Source of the DNA: Caldifarciminota bacterium | Lineage (GTDB): Bacteria > Hydrothermota > Tepidihabitantia > SM23-42 | Direction of reading: 5' to 3' | DNA length: 16,017 nt | Assembly: GCA_030671005.1 (NCBI GenBank) | Contig: DAOVAN010000020.1 | Span: 1-16,017, forward strand | In this document: piece after piece, positions 8,345-15,431 of the stretch | Layout of the letters: every line of letters starts with the position of its first letter | Position numbering within the stretch: the first letter of the stretch is position 1 | Made by a program: the position numbers and the translations under genes | Notes under the pieces: generated by a model | Databases searched by the model: none | Told to the model about the DNA's origin: nothing | What the model saw: the letters and a program-made list of their open reading frames with translations, nothing else

Positions 8345-8590
8345 GACAACCTCCTTCCTACAGGAAAATACTAAATCCGAATATCGAAATACTAAACCCC
8401 ATTAGATATCTATTTCGAAATATCCATGCGAATTGCAGATTCACTCAGCACATCCATTGGTTGCGATCCTCACAATGGCGCATCTAACGGGGCGGGCAAA
8501 TTCCAAATCCGAATTTTCAAAACTGTTTAGAATTTTGGGTTTAGGTCATTTGATATTATTTCGAATTTCGGATTTCGTGCTTCGAGTTTA
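8345..8590 (-). repeat. Intergenic palindromic repeat module, copy A
   Basis: The module fills the spacer between an acyl-CoA dehydrogenase gene and etfB. Its conserved right arm (8497-8590) matches copy B (9820-9913) over 94 positions with no gaps and 11 differences by my count, about 88% identity. The left arm (about 8360-8400) is more loosely similar, and both arms are made of AAATCCGAA/TTTCGGATTT-like words. Inside the arms CCCCATTAGAT (8397-8407) faces ATCTAACGGGG (8482-8492), an 11-bp stem with one mismatch. The long loop holds a TATTTCGAAATA palindrome and a CCATTG/CAATGG inverted repeat. The right end supplies the TAA stop of the upstream gene (8588-8590), and the left end runs into the etfB SD. 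Confidence 0.8.
8349..8356 (-). promoter_or_regulatory. Strong SD that sets the TTG start of etfB
   Basis: AAGGAGGT lies 4 nt before the TTG at 8344. The same GGAAGGAGGT block stands before the ATG at 9730 in the second copy of the intergenic module, so the SD looks like part of the repeated unit. Confidence 0.75.
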
Positions 8591-9730
8591 TCTAATGAGT
8601 TCTCTCGCAATGACAATCTTCTGTATCTCTGATGTGCCTTCATACAGTTCGAGGATCTTTGCGTCGCGATACAGTCTTTCGACAATGTAATCCTTGGAAT
8701 AGCCATATCCGCCGTGGATTTGTACTGCCTTCCGTGTCACATCAACGGCGATGTCGGATGCGTAGTATTTTGACATTGCTGATTCCCGCGAAAACCTGGT
8801 CATACCCGTGTCTTTACAATAACCTGCATAGTACACGAGCAATCGCGCCGCTTGTATCTGAGTCGCCATTTCCGCAAGCATGGATTGGATCATTTCAAAA
8901 TTGCATATTGGCTGGCCAAATGCCTTACGCTCCTTTGAATATTTCACCGATTCGTCGAGCGCTGACTGGGCAATACCAACCGCCTGCGCACCGATGTCAA
9001 TCCTGGAAACATCTAGGGTGCTCATGCATATTTTAAAGCCATCTCCCTCTTTTCCAATGAGGTTCTCCTTCGGGATCTTGGCATCCTCAAATATCAGCTC
9101 GCAGTTGGCAGTCGCCCTGATGCCCATCAAGTCTTCATGATTACCAAGACTAAATCCAGGAGTATCACGCTCTACAACGAAAGCGCTTATCCCCTTATGT
9201 TTCATCTCTTTATTGGTATACGCAAAAACAATGAAGATACCAGCTTCGCCAGCATTCGTACTGAATCTCTTGGTGCCGTTAAGCACATAGTGGTCACCTT
9301 CCAGTCGTGCGGTCGATTCCAGAGACACAACATCAGAACCGGCATCCGGCTCGGTGAGACCAAAGGCGCCGATTTTCTTTCCACTGCACAAAAGGGGCAG
9401 GTATTTGCTTTTTTGTTCCTCACTGCTAAATTGGAGAATCGGAAATGTCGTCAATGAGTTATTGACCGCAACAATGACTCCAGTTGTAGCACATGCCCGT
9501 GAGATCTCTTCGATCGCGATCGCCAGGGATACGAAATCGAACCCCGAACCACCGTATTTTTCTGGTACAACAACACCAAGCAAGCCCAACTGTGCCATCT
9601 TCTTCAGATTTGCCCAGGGGAATTCTCCCGACTTGTCAATTTCGGCCGCAACTGGTGCCAACTCGGCGTCAGCGAACTTCCGTACTTGATCCTGAAGCAT
9701 CTTCTGATCATTCGTCAGACCAAAATCCAT
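8588..9730 (-). CDS. Acyl-CoA dehydrogenase (short-chain/butyryl type, intact active site)
   Basis: This 380-residue FAD enzyme oxidises an acyl-CoA to a trans-2-enoyl-CoA (or runs in reverse) and exchanges electrons with ETF. Visible motifs are GLTEPDAGSD at 124-133, NGTKRFSTNAG at 151-161, YSKERKAFGQPI near the middle of the C-terminal helical domain, QIHGGYGYSKDYIVERLYRD and LYEGTSEIQKIVIAREL at 362-378. E364 matches the catalytic base of short-chain and butyryl-CoA dehydrogenases. Length is normal for the family. The ATG has a perfect SD (AAGGAGGT) 3 nt upstream. The gene sits between the two intergenic repeat modules, and its stop codon coincides with the end of copy A. The substrate chain length is not known; the Glu position argues against the long-chain and isovaleryl classes. 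Confidence 0.94.
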   Translation of the reverse strand: MDFGLTNDQKMLQDQVRKFADAELAPVAAEIDKSGEFPWANLKKMAQLGLLGVVVPEKYGGSGFDFVSLAIAIEEISRACATTGVIVAVNNSLTTFPILQFSSEEQKSKYLPLLCSGKKIGAFGLTEPDAGSDVVSLESTARLEGDHYVLNGTKRFSTNAGEAGIFIVFAYTNKEMKHKGISAFVVERDTPGFSLGNHEDLMGIRATANCELIFEDAKIPKENLIGKEGDGFKICMSTLDVSRIDIGAQAVGIAQSALDESVKYSKERKAFGQPICNFEMIQSMLAEMATQIQAARLLVYYAGYCKDTGMTRFSRESAMSKYYASDIAVDVTRKAVQIHGGYGYSKDYIVERLYRDAKILELYEGTSEIQKIVIARELIR

Positions 9731-9913
9731 AAGACCTCCTTCCTTAAGGGAAAATTCGAAATACTAATCTCGAAATCCTTCACCCTGTGGAATGAACTTC
9801 TCGTATTCCACGGGGTAAACAAATTCTAAATCCTAATTTTCAAAACTGTTTTGAATTTTGTGTTTTGGTCATTTGGTATTGTTTCGAGTTTCGGATTTCG
9901 TGCTTAGGATTTA
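9731..9913 (-). repeat. Intergenic palindromic repeat module, copy B
   Basis: This is the second copy of the module, in the spacer between two acyl-CoA dehydrogenase genes. Its right arm 9820-9913 aligns ungapped with 8497-8590. The central stem is ACCCTGTGGAAT (9782-9793) with ATTCCACGGGGT (9805-9816): 12 pairs including one T-G, with an 11-nt loop. The equivalent stem in copy A has another sequence but also pairs, and the CCC/GGG base is kept. The right end again supplies the TAA stop of the upstream gene (9911-9913). The left end carries the SD of the next gene (GGAAGGAGGT). Confidence 0.8.
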
Positions 9914-11047
9914 TTTCCCTAAGATTTGTCTCGCAATTACTATCTTCTGAATCTCACTCGTTCCTTCACCAATCTCCATCAGTTTTTCATCCCGTATGAA
10001 ACGTTCCACGGGAAAATCCAGGGTAACACCATACATACCATGTATGTCAATCGCCAAATTTGCCACCTTCGTACCAATCGTTGAAGCGTAGTATTTCGCC
10101 ATTGCGGCCTCTTTCAAATACGGCATCCCAGCATCCTTCAGCGCCGCGGCCTGGTAGACAAGCAAACGAGCCGCTTCGATCTCGGTTGCCATTTCAGCAA
10201 TGGTAGACTGTGTTGATTGTAACTTGTAGATGGGTTTCCCAGATTTCTTGTTTGCCTTGGTAAATTTCACCGCGGCATCCAAGGCCCCTTGTGCGATGCC
10301 CAGCGCGAGTGCGCCTATGGAAATCCTGCCCCCATCTAGTGTCTCCATGAAGATCTTAAACCCATCACCTTCCTTGCCTAACAAATTACTCTCCGGAATC
10401 TCACAATCCTCGAAGATCAATTCAGACGTAATTGAACCACGCAGACCTAACTTATCTTCATCCTTACCATAAGTAAAACCAGGGGTCCCCTTCTCGACAA
10501 CGAATGCTGATATTCCATGATAGCCTTTGGATGGATCGTCGGTTGCGGTGAAGACAATCACGTCAGCGATACTGCCTGATGTTATGAACCTCTTGACTCC
10601 ATTGACGAGGTACTTATCGCCCTTTCGGACAGCAGTGGTCTTGGTCGCTGCAGCATCTGAACCTGCATCGGGCTCGGTAAGACCAAAAGACCCTATCTTT
10701 TCTCCCCTGGCCATCGGTATGAGCCATTTCTTCTTCTGTTCTTCATTCCCAGCATAGTATACTGGAAAAACTCCGAGTGATGCGTGTGCGGCCAGAAATA
10801 TGCCTGTAGATCCACATACCCGCCCGATCTCTTCCACCGCGATTGCATAATGCAATGAATCGAGTCCGGCGCCTCCGTATTCTCTCGGAACGTATATCGC
10901 CATGAGGTCCAGTTCCGCCATCCGTTTGACCAGATCCCAGGGGAATTCATCTTTTTTATCGAGCTCCGGAGCACGTGGTGCTACTTCCCCTTCCGTGAAT
11001 TCCCTTAACTTAGCCCTAAAATCATCATGTCTCTTCTCTAAAATCAT
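9911..11047 (-). CDS. Acyl-CoA dehydrogenase (intact active site, coupled to the degenerate homologue)
   Basis: This is a 378-residue FAD-dependent acyl-CoA dehydrogenase. It shows FGLTEPDAGSD at 121-131, NGVKRFITSG at 149-158, a conserved IHGMYGVTLDFPVERFIRD segment and GEGTSEIQKIVIARQ at 360-374, where E361 is at the catalytic base position of the short-chain class. It differs from the downstream paralogue in HGMYG for HGGYG and in EIGEGTS for LELYEGTS. Its ATG overlaps the stop of the preceding degenerate homologue (ATGA, 4 bp). An AGGAG SD lies 8 nt upstream inside that gene, so the two products are probably made in a fixed ratio and may assemble together. Substrate not predictable from sequence. 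Confidence 0.94.
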   Translation of the reverse strand: MILEKRHDDFRAKLREFTEGEVAPRAPELDKKDEFPWDLVKRMAELDLMAIYVPREYGGAGLDSLHYAIAVEEIGRVCGSTGIFLAAHASLGVFPVYYAGNEEQKKKWLIPMARGEKIGSFGLTEPDAGSDAAATKTTAVRKGDKYLVNGVKRFITSGSIADVIVFTATDDPSKGYHGISAFVVEKGTPGFTYGKDEDKLGLRGSITSELIFEDCEIPESNLLGKEGDGFKIFMETLDGGRISIGALALGIAQGALDAAVKFTKANKKSGKPIYKLQSTQSTIAEMATEIEAARLLVYQAAALKDAGMPYLKEAAMAKYYASTIGTKVANLAIDIHGMYGVTLDFPVERFIRDEKLMEIGEGTSEIQKIVIARQILGK

Positions 11048-12156
11048 TGCAGGATCTCCTCTGCTATCTTGGATTTGATATCGGCCGATACACCACCCAG
11101 TGCCTGTAATGTTTTTGCATCACGAAAGTAGCGTTCCACTGGGTAGTCTTTTGTGTAGCCGTACCCACCATGTATCTGTATTGCATCAAGACCGGCGAAC
11201 ACTGAACCTTCACCACTGGTGAGAAACGCGACCCGTGCTTTCATCGCGTAATCCTCTCCACTGTCAAACGTGCTTGCTGCCTCATAGACTAGTAACCTGG
11301 ACTTTTCCATCCTGATCTTCATCTCAGCCAGCATATTCTGGACCATTGGAAACGCACAGATAGGCCGTCCAAACTGCTTGCGCTCCTTTGAGTATTTGAC
11401 CGATGCTTCCAATGCTGCCTCGGCAAGACCAAGTGCAATTGCCGAAAAAGCAATGCATGCATAATCACGCACTGATTGGATAGCAGCAAGTCCATCATCT
11501 TGCCCGATCAAACACTGATCTTCTTTCAGCTCTGAGCGTTGAAATTCCAAGCCAGCAACACCGGCTGCGCGCATACCCATTGTCTGCACAGGGAAAAGAT
11601 TCAAACCCGGGGTGTCTCTGTTGACTATATATTGTGTAGTACAATTACCAGATTTCACTGGAATAACAAAGAAATCCGCTGACGCACCATTCAACACGAT
11701 ATCGAGTTTGCCTGAAACATGGCGACTGTCAGCCTCGAAATCTAACGAACACTCTTTTCCCGCGACTTCCAAGTCTGAACATGGCACATAACCGCCCGTA
11801 CCTCCATCTGGTAATAACTTTAAATAATCTTTCTTCAGTTCGTCGGAACCGTATTTTGCCAGGGGATAAGCCACAAGGCAGTTGTTCACCGCCACAACCA
11901 TGGCCACTGAGGCACAGGATTTTGACAATTCTTGGAGCGCGACGCAGAGACTCAGTGCGTCCAATCCTGAGCCCCCGTATTCTTCAGAAATCGTGAGTCC
12001 GAACAAACCCATTTGTGCTAGCTTCTTTATAATTTCAGAAGGCACACGACCTTCTTTTTCTAAGTCAGAAGCTACAGGTTCGAGTACGGCCGAGGTGAAT
12101 TTTCTTACCTCGGTTCTGATCAATTTTTGTTCACTACTCATGTCAAATAGACCCAT
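11044..12156 (-). CDS. Degenerate acyl-CoA dehydrogenase homologue, likely non-catalytic subunit
   Basis: This 370-residue protein has the full ACAD fold outline: N-terminal helical part; SEEYGGSGLDALSL at 57-70; YSKERKQFGRPI; and QIHGGYGYTKDYPVERYFRD. Two functional sites are missing. The TEPxAGSD motif is replaced by PCSDLEVAGKEC at 125-136. The catalytic YEGTSEIQ is replaced by LGGVSADI at 353-360, so G354 stands at the Glu position; reaching GGT from a Glu codon needs at least two base changes. The frame is intact, codons look normal, and the gene has a good AGGAG SD 10 nt from the ATG, so it is not a decayed pseudogene. The 4-bp overlap with an intact ACAD gene suggests a heteromeric enzyme, as known for the alpha2-beta2 ACADs of actinobacterial steroid degradation. 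A structural or regulatory role is inference. Confidence 0.88.
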   Translation of the reverse strand: MGLFDMSSEQKLIRTEVRKFTSAVLEPVASDLEKEGRVPSEIIKKLAQMGLFGLTISEEYGGSGLDALSLCVALQELSKSCASVAMVVAVNNCLVAYPLAKYGSDELKKDYLKLLPDGGTGGYVPCSDLEVAGKECSLDFEADSRHVSGKLDIVLNGASADFFVIPVKSGNCTTQYIVNRDTPGLNLFPVQTMGMRAAGVAGLEFQRSELKEDQCLIGQDDGLAAIQSVRDYACIAFSAIALGLAEAALEASVKYSKERKQFGRPICAFPMVQNMLAEMKIRMEKSRLLVYEAASTFDSGEDYAMKARVAFLTSGEGSVFAGLDAIQIHGGYGYTKDYPVERYFRDAKTLQALGGVSADIKSKIAEEILQ

Positions 12157-12321
12157 ATGTGTTTGTCTCCTGGTGTATAGTAATTATTTAGATAGGTTCC
12201 GCGCTGTGAGACACGGATGGCGAGAAATATACTTTATAGGCTACCGCCCTTGTCAGCAAAAGAAGAGAAAGAGGAAGTAAGAATGCTGACCTCTTGCTGG
12301 GTAAGATTTGAGTTGTTCAAC
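12157..12321 (-). promoter_or_regulatory. Long 5' leader of the ACAD operon with alternative pairings
   Basis: The leader between the predicted transcription start and the first ACAD start is about 165 nt. GTCAGCA (12252-12258) and TGCTGAC (12284-12290) form a perfect 7-bp inverted repeat around a 25-nt loop that is almost all pyrimidine on the transcript. CAGCAA (12254-12259) could instead pair with TTGCTG (12294-12299). The two pairings exclude each other, as in attenuators. I do not recognise a known riboswitch or T-box. Confidence 0.35.
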
Positions 12322-12359
12322 CACCACATTATATCCATTTTTCGGGTGTTGTCAACCAC
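12312..12359 (-). promoter_or_regulatory. Candidate operator: repeated palindrome flanking the promoter
   Basis: On the minus strand GTGGTTGACAAC (12348-12359) covers the -35 box, and GTGGTTGAACAAC (12312-12324) lies at the transcription start. Each contains GTTG-A(A)-CAAC, a hyphenated palindrome. Two copies in the same orientation, about 35 bp apart and bracketing the promoter, look like a repressor binding pair. Confidence 0.45.
12328..12355 (-). promoter_or_regulatory. Consensus sigma70-type promoter for the ACAD operon
   Basis: Reading the minus strand, TTGACA (12350-12355) and TATAAT (12328-12333) are separated by 16 bp; both hexamers match the consensus exactly. Transcription should begin near 12321 and run into the degenerate ACAD gene at 12156. 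The match also suggests that the ACAD genes are not simply read through from the upstream dehydrogenase gene. Confidence 0.75.
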
Positions 12360-12513
12360 GGCGAACCGGTTTTTTCAGGCCCTGGAATGCAAAAAGTCAC
12401 GACATCAAGTGCATTATGCCGATACCCGGCGGAATTGGTTGAATCCGCGACCCGAAGTGTAGAACCGACTGTCTGGGTGACTAATTACACAGTGTCTGGG
12501 CTACCCGGCACCA
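12360..12513. other. Rest of the spacer downstream of the Gfo/Idh/MocA gene
   Basis: Together with the promoter and leader this makes a 357-bp gap without a gene. Apart from two TGTCTGGG words (12470-12477 and 12493-12500) I see no terminator with a U tract, no RNA gene and no ORF with an SD. Confidence 0.5.
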
Positions 12514-13515
12514 TCAATCGAGCCGGATTCTCGCCCCCTGCTGCTTGAGTGATTTCTCCGCTGCGTCGAGGATTCTGACCATGCGCAGCCCCGCCTTTCC
12601 GTCGGTCAATGGTGTGACATCTTCGTCAATTGCTTTCACAAACTCATCAACCACAACCACCAACGGTTCGGCGCTTTCGTGTTGTATCACCTGAGTCGCA
12701 CCATCATGATACATTATGTCACGTCTGCTTGCGCCAGGACCAGCAGACATTTCTACTCCACGGTCAAAAAGCCTTATCTTCTCATCCAAACTGGTATCAT
12801 CAAAGAGAAGCATCTTCTTCCTGCCGCCAAGAATCAATCTCCTTATCTTCAACGGAGACAGCCAACTAACATGTATATGAGCAATGACCCCCTTCTCGAA
12901 GAAGAGCGTAACATAGGCCATCTCCTCGGGCATACCATAGTGAGCAACACCAATGCCGGTGACCGCTTTGGGCATCTCGTCGAGCAAGTAATCGATGATC
13001 GCGAATTCATGGATTGCCAGATCCCATACTACATTCACATCAGACTGGAACATCCCCAAATTCGCGCGCACCGTGTCAATATAAAGTATGTCTCCGATAT
13101 CCTCATTAGTGATGAGCTCCTTTATCTTTCGCACCGCGCCACTGTATATCGTGATATGATCGACCATGAGTTTCAAATTGCGTGCCGATGCGAGTTCCAC
13201 CAGCGTCTGCGCATCGGTTATGCTATTGGTCAAGGGTTTCTCGACGAAAACATGTTTTCCGTGTTCAAGAGCCTGCTTTGCAAGATCAAAGTGAGATGCA
13301 ACCGGCGTTGCCACGATTATTGCATTTACGTCCTCATTCTCTAAAATACTACGATAATCTGACGCCACAACTACTTCAGGGAATTCCTTAGCAACCTTGG
13401 CTGATCTCGACTCATCGATATCGTAGCAGTACATGCCGACCACTTTTGGATGTTTAAGGAATTTAGGAATTAACCTGGGTCCCCAGTGACCGAGTCCGAC
13501 TATCGCAAATTTCAT
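12514..13515 (-). CDS. Gfo/Idh/MocA family NAD(P)-dependent oxidoreductase
   Basis: This 333-residue dehydrogenase probably acts on a sugar or sugar nucleotide in the cytoplasm. The N-terminal Rossmann fold starts AIVGLGHWG (G7, G9, G12), followed by IIVATPVASH (66-75) and the hallmark EKP at 92-94 (VFVEKPLTNS). The C-terminal substrate domain has VRANLGMFQSDVNVVWDL at 149-166, and D165/H169 sit at the positions of the family's catalytic D-x-x-x-H. This segment is like that of WlbA/WbpB-type UDP-sugar 3-dehydrogenases, so a role in surface-polysaccharide sugar synthesis is possible but not shown by any neighbour. ATG with GAAAGGA a few nt upstream. It lies 42 bp after the PAS protein gene and probably shares its transcript. 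Confidence 0.88.
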   Translation of the reverse strand: MKFAIVGLGHWGPRLIPKFLKHPKVVGMYCYDIDESRSAKVAKEFPEVVVASDYRSILENEDVNAIIVATPVASHFDLAKQALEHGKHVFVEKPLTNSITDAQTLVELASARNLKLMVDHITIYSGAVRKIKELITNEDIGDILYIDTVRANLGMFQSDVNVVWDLAIHEFAIIDYLLDEMPKAVTGIGVAHYGMPEEMAYVTLFFEKGVIAHIHVSWLSPLKIRRLILGGRKKMLLFDDTSLDEKIRLFDRGVEMSAGPGASRRDIMYHDGATQVIQHESAEPLVVVVDEFVKAIDEDVTPLTDGKAGLRMVRILDAAEKSLKQQGARIRLD

Positions 13516-13557
13516 TCGTCCTTTCAGTTATTTAATATCTACCAACACACCATAAAA

Positions 13558-14661
13558 TCAGAGCAAATCAATTGGTATCACGAATATTTCCGCAAGACGC
13601 CTGCTGCGCACGTCGACATTATTCGCGACGATGTATGCATCCTTTTCCTTGCCACGGCCATCCAAAATCTGCGTCCTGAAACTGCCTCCCGGGTTTTCGA
13701 GCTGTTCGATTATGTTGCTGACCGCAGATTCACTTTCAGCTGCCGTGAAGAGATTCTCTAGATCGATATTGAATATTCGTTCGGGTTCACGTGCAAAGAA
13801 CTCCAGGGCCCGGCGGTTTGCATCAACGATTTTGAAGTCCTCCACATCCAACAACAAGATCGGCACCACGGACTCATCGAAAACGCGTTCATACGTGGTC
13901 ATCATTTCGGCTTGGGTCTCAAAACTGACCGTGGGCGCGTGCAGGTGATGAACAAGTCCGCCTCCAGAGAAGACTTGAGGATATACGTCACACGAGAGCT
14001 TCTGCTTGAGACCCTTGAAAGAGATGATGTCGGAAACCATCTCACCCGTGGTCATTGCCCGCTTGCCAGGACAATCTTCAAGGATATTTTCCGCACAGTG
14101 AAATATCTCGTAGCACTTGTGACCCAGTACCTCGTCAACGCCCTTATCCAAACGGCGATACGTTGACAGATTAGCTCTTAGGATATTGTGTTCGAAATCG
14201 GTCAAGAAGATCGGGTCATCGATCGCGTCAACAGTCGCTTCCCATTGCTTTTTTGCCGTGGTTACGGTTGAGAGTAAACGCCGGTTTTCACGGGAAAGTT
14301 TGACTTGGTGCAATGCCCTGACGACGGCGTTCCTTATTTTGTCATCAGTCAGCGGTTGTACTAAATATGAACCAACATCGATGGTATCGTGTTTGGAGAT
14401 TTCGGGGAACGCATAGCTGGTAATGAGCACTATTTCCATATCCCGGGTAACCCTTCTCACAACTTCGATGACCTTCTCATAGGCAGCATCACGCATGTGC
14501 GCATCAATGAAGACGACGTCGAAGCTCTGGCTGCGGACATGGGAAATGACTTGCTTTGGCTTGCTACACGTTGTCACTTCATATCCCTCATTCTCGAGCA
14601 CCCTTGTAGTCAAATCAACGAGTTCGAGGTCCTGACTTATGATTAGTATGCTAGTCTTCAA
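13558..14661 (-). CDS. Receiver-like domain followed by two PAS domains, no output domain
   Basis: This 367-residue cytoplasmic signalling protein has a CheY-like domain (1-120), a short coiled-coil-like linker, PAS 1 (about 138-245) and PAS 2 (about 255-365). In the receiver, D53 (FIDAHM) and T81 are present. The acidic pair normally at VDDE is S9-Q10 (IISQD), and the switch Lys is Q102 (YLVQP), so phosphorylation is doubtful. PAS 1 contains HKCYEIFHCAENILEDCP (181-198), a Cys-rich motif common in PAS domains of sensor kinases. The protein ends after PAS 2 with no kinase, GGDEF, helix-turn-helix or phosphatase domain, so it may act by protein contact. The start is TTG at 14661 with GAGG 6 nt upstream. 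A stronger GGAGGAG lies further upstream, 5 nt before an in-frame CTG; a TGA precedes it. It follows the lipoprotein gene by 39 bp. Confidence 0.85.
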   Translation of the reverse strand: MKTSILIISQDLELVDLTTRVLENEGYEVTTCSKPKQVISHVRSQSFDVVFIDAHMRDAAYEKVIEVVRRVTRDMEIVLITSYAFPEISKHDTIDVGSYLVQPLTDDKIRNAVVRALHQVKLSRENRRLLSTVTTAKKQWEATVDAIDDPIFLTDFEHNILRANLSTYRRLDKGVDEVLGHKCYEIFHCAENILEDCPGKRAMTTGEMVSDIISFKGLKQKLSCDVYPQVFSGGGLVHHLHAPTVSFETQAEMMTTYERVFDESVVPILLLDVEDFKIVDANRRALEFFAREPERIFNIDLENLFTAAESESAVSNIIEQLENPGGSFRTQILDGRGKEKDAYIVANNVDVRSRRLAEIFVIPIDLL

Positions 14662-14667
14662 TTCATG

Positions 14668-14685
14668 CCTCAGAAATGCTCCTCC
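14668..14685 (-). promoter_or_regulatory. Two candidate SDs upstream of the receiver-PAS gene
   Basis: GGAGGAG (14679-14685) and GAGG (14668-14671) precede the gene. The first would best serve an unusual CTG (14671-14673); the second suits the TTG at 14661. An ATG at 14663-14665 opens only the three-codon frame ATG AAT TGA, whose end overlaps the TTG. Confidence 0.4.
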
Positions 14686-14700
14686 TCATGGGGCTTCTTG

Positions 14701-15426
14701 TTAATAATCAATCGCCTCCTTTATGCGATTGATTAGTGTATCAGATGTGGCAGGATCGAGTGTGTGCCGCATTGTGATTTGCTCCGTTTGAAGAAAATCG
14801 CCAAGATCAGCCCTTGCCTTCAATGCAGTGAAGGAATCAGGATACCGGTTTATTATGTCAACGAACAGCAAAACGCGCGCCGGATAGGCCGACCAGTAGC
14901 CTTTCCACACGGCCGCGGCACGTTTCACGACGACCTCCTTAACATAGTAATTAAACTCTAAGTCCTGAGCTTCCCAGGGCGAGAATATCATCTGCTTATA
15001 TAACTCATACAATTCTTCGATCGCATCTTTATCGTATGTCTTCTCAATTCTCCGCCTTGTTATTTCAACCTCAGTAAGCCATTCCTCATAGTTTATTTCC
15101 TGAAATGTAAATTCGATTGGCACCATTACCCAGCTCTTCATCGCCTTCTCGTCCATCACGGCAGGTGAAAATTCGAAAGTCTTGGCGGTTCGCACTCCGG
15201 CTGAATCCAATAACGGACTCCCCGATGATTTCGCGATTGCGACATCTTCTGCCTTGCCGCTTCGGTTCACTAATACGCGCACATGCACGGTACCCTCTAT
15301 CCCCTGTCTTCTGGCTTCATCAGGATAATACAGCTCGTAATCGAGTAACACAGGCACAAAAACATCTCTCTTTGCAGTACATGATAGCGTAAGGAAAAAC
15401 AATACAAGAATAACAAGATACTTCAC
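14701..15426 (-). CDS. Lipoprotein with a TonB C-terminal domain
   Basis: This 241-residue exported protein starts with a lipoprotein signal (MKYLVILVLFFLTLSC); the Cys at 16 is the likely lipidation site, although Thr at -3 is not ideal. Residues 30-110 form a TonB C-terminal domain: YYPDEARRQGIEGTVHVRV, then VNRSGKAEDVAIAKSSG, SPLLDSAGVRTAKTFEFSPA and WVMVPIEFTF. The last 130 residues are charged and helical and match nothing I know. Classical TonB is anchored by an inner-membrane helix and has a Pro-rich spacer; both are absent, so this is not a standard energy transducer. It may dock on TonB-box ligands or serve in the envelope. The GTG at 15426 has no SD and lies just downstream of a promoter, which suggests leaderless translation. 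Confidence 0.85.
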   Translation of the reverse strand: MKYLVILVLFFLTLSCTAKRDVFVPVLLDYELYYPDEARRQGIEGTVHVRVLVNRSGKAEDVAIAKSSGSPLLDSAGVRTAKTFEFSPAVMDEKAMKSWVMVPIEFTFQEINYEEWLTEVEITRRRIEKTYDKDAIEELYELYKQMIFSPWEAQDLEFNYYVKEVVVKRAAAVWKGYWSAYPARVLLFVDIINRYPDSFTALKARADLGDFLQTEQITMRHTLDPATSDTLINRIKEAIDY

Positions 15427-15431
15427 GCAAA

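Noticed and set aside
8345..9913. CRISPR array or transposon ends
   Set aside because: Only two copies, 1.3 kb apart, with internal palindromes and no spacers, cas genes or transposase.
11044..12156. Treating the degenerate ACAD as a pseudogene
   Set aside because: The frame is full length with a good SD and coupled downstream gene; only active-site motifs are changed.
12217..12462. Plus-strand ORF of 81 codons in the spacer upstream of the ACAD genes
   Set aside because: No SD, no recognisable motif, and it covers the consensus promoter and leader of the minus-strand operon.
12679..13344. Plus-strand open frame of 221 codons
   Set aside because: Antisense shadow of the Gfo/Idh/MocA gene, which has clear motifs (GLGHWG, EKP) on the minus strand.
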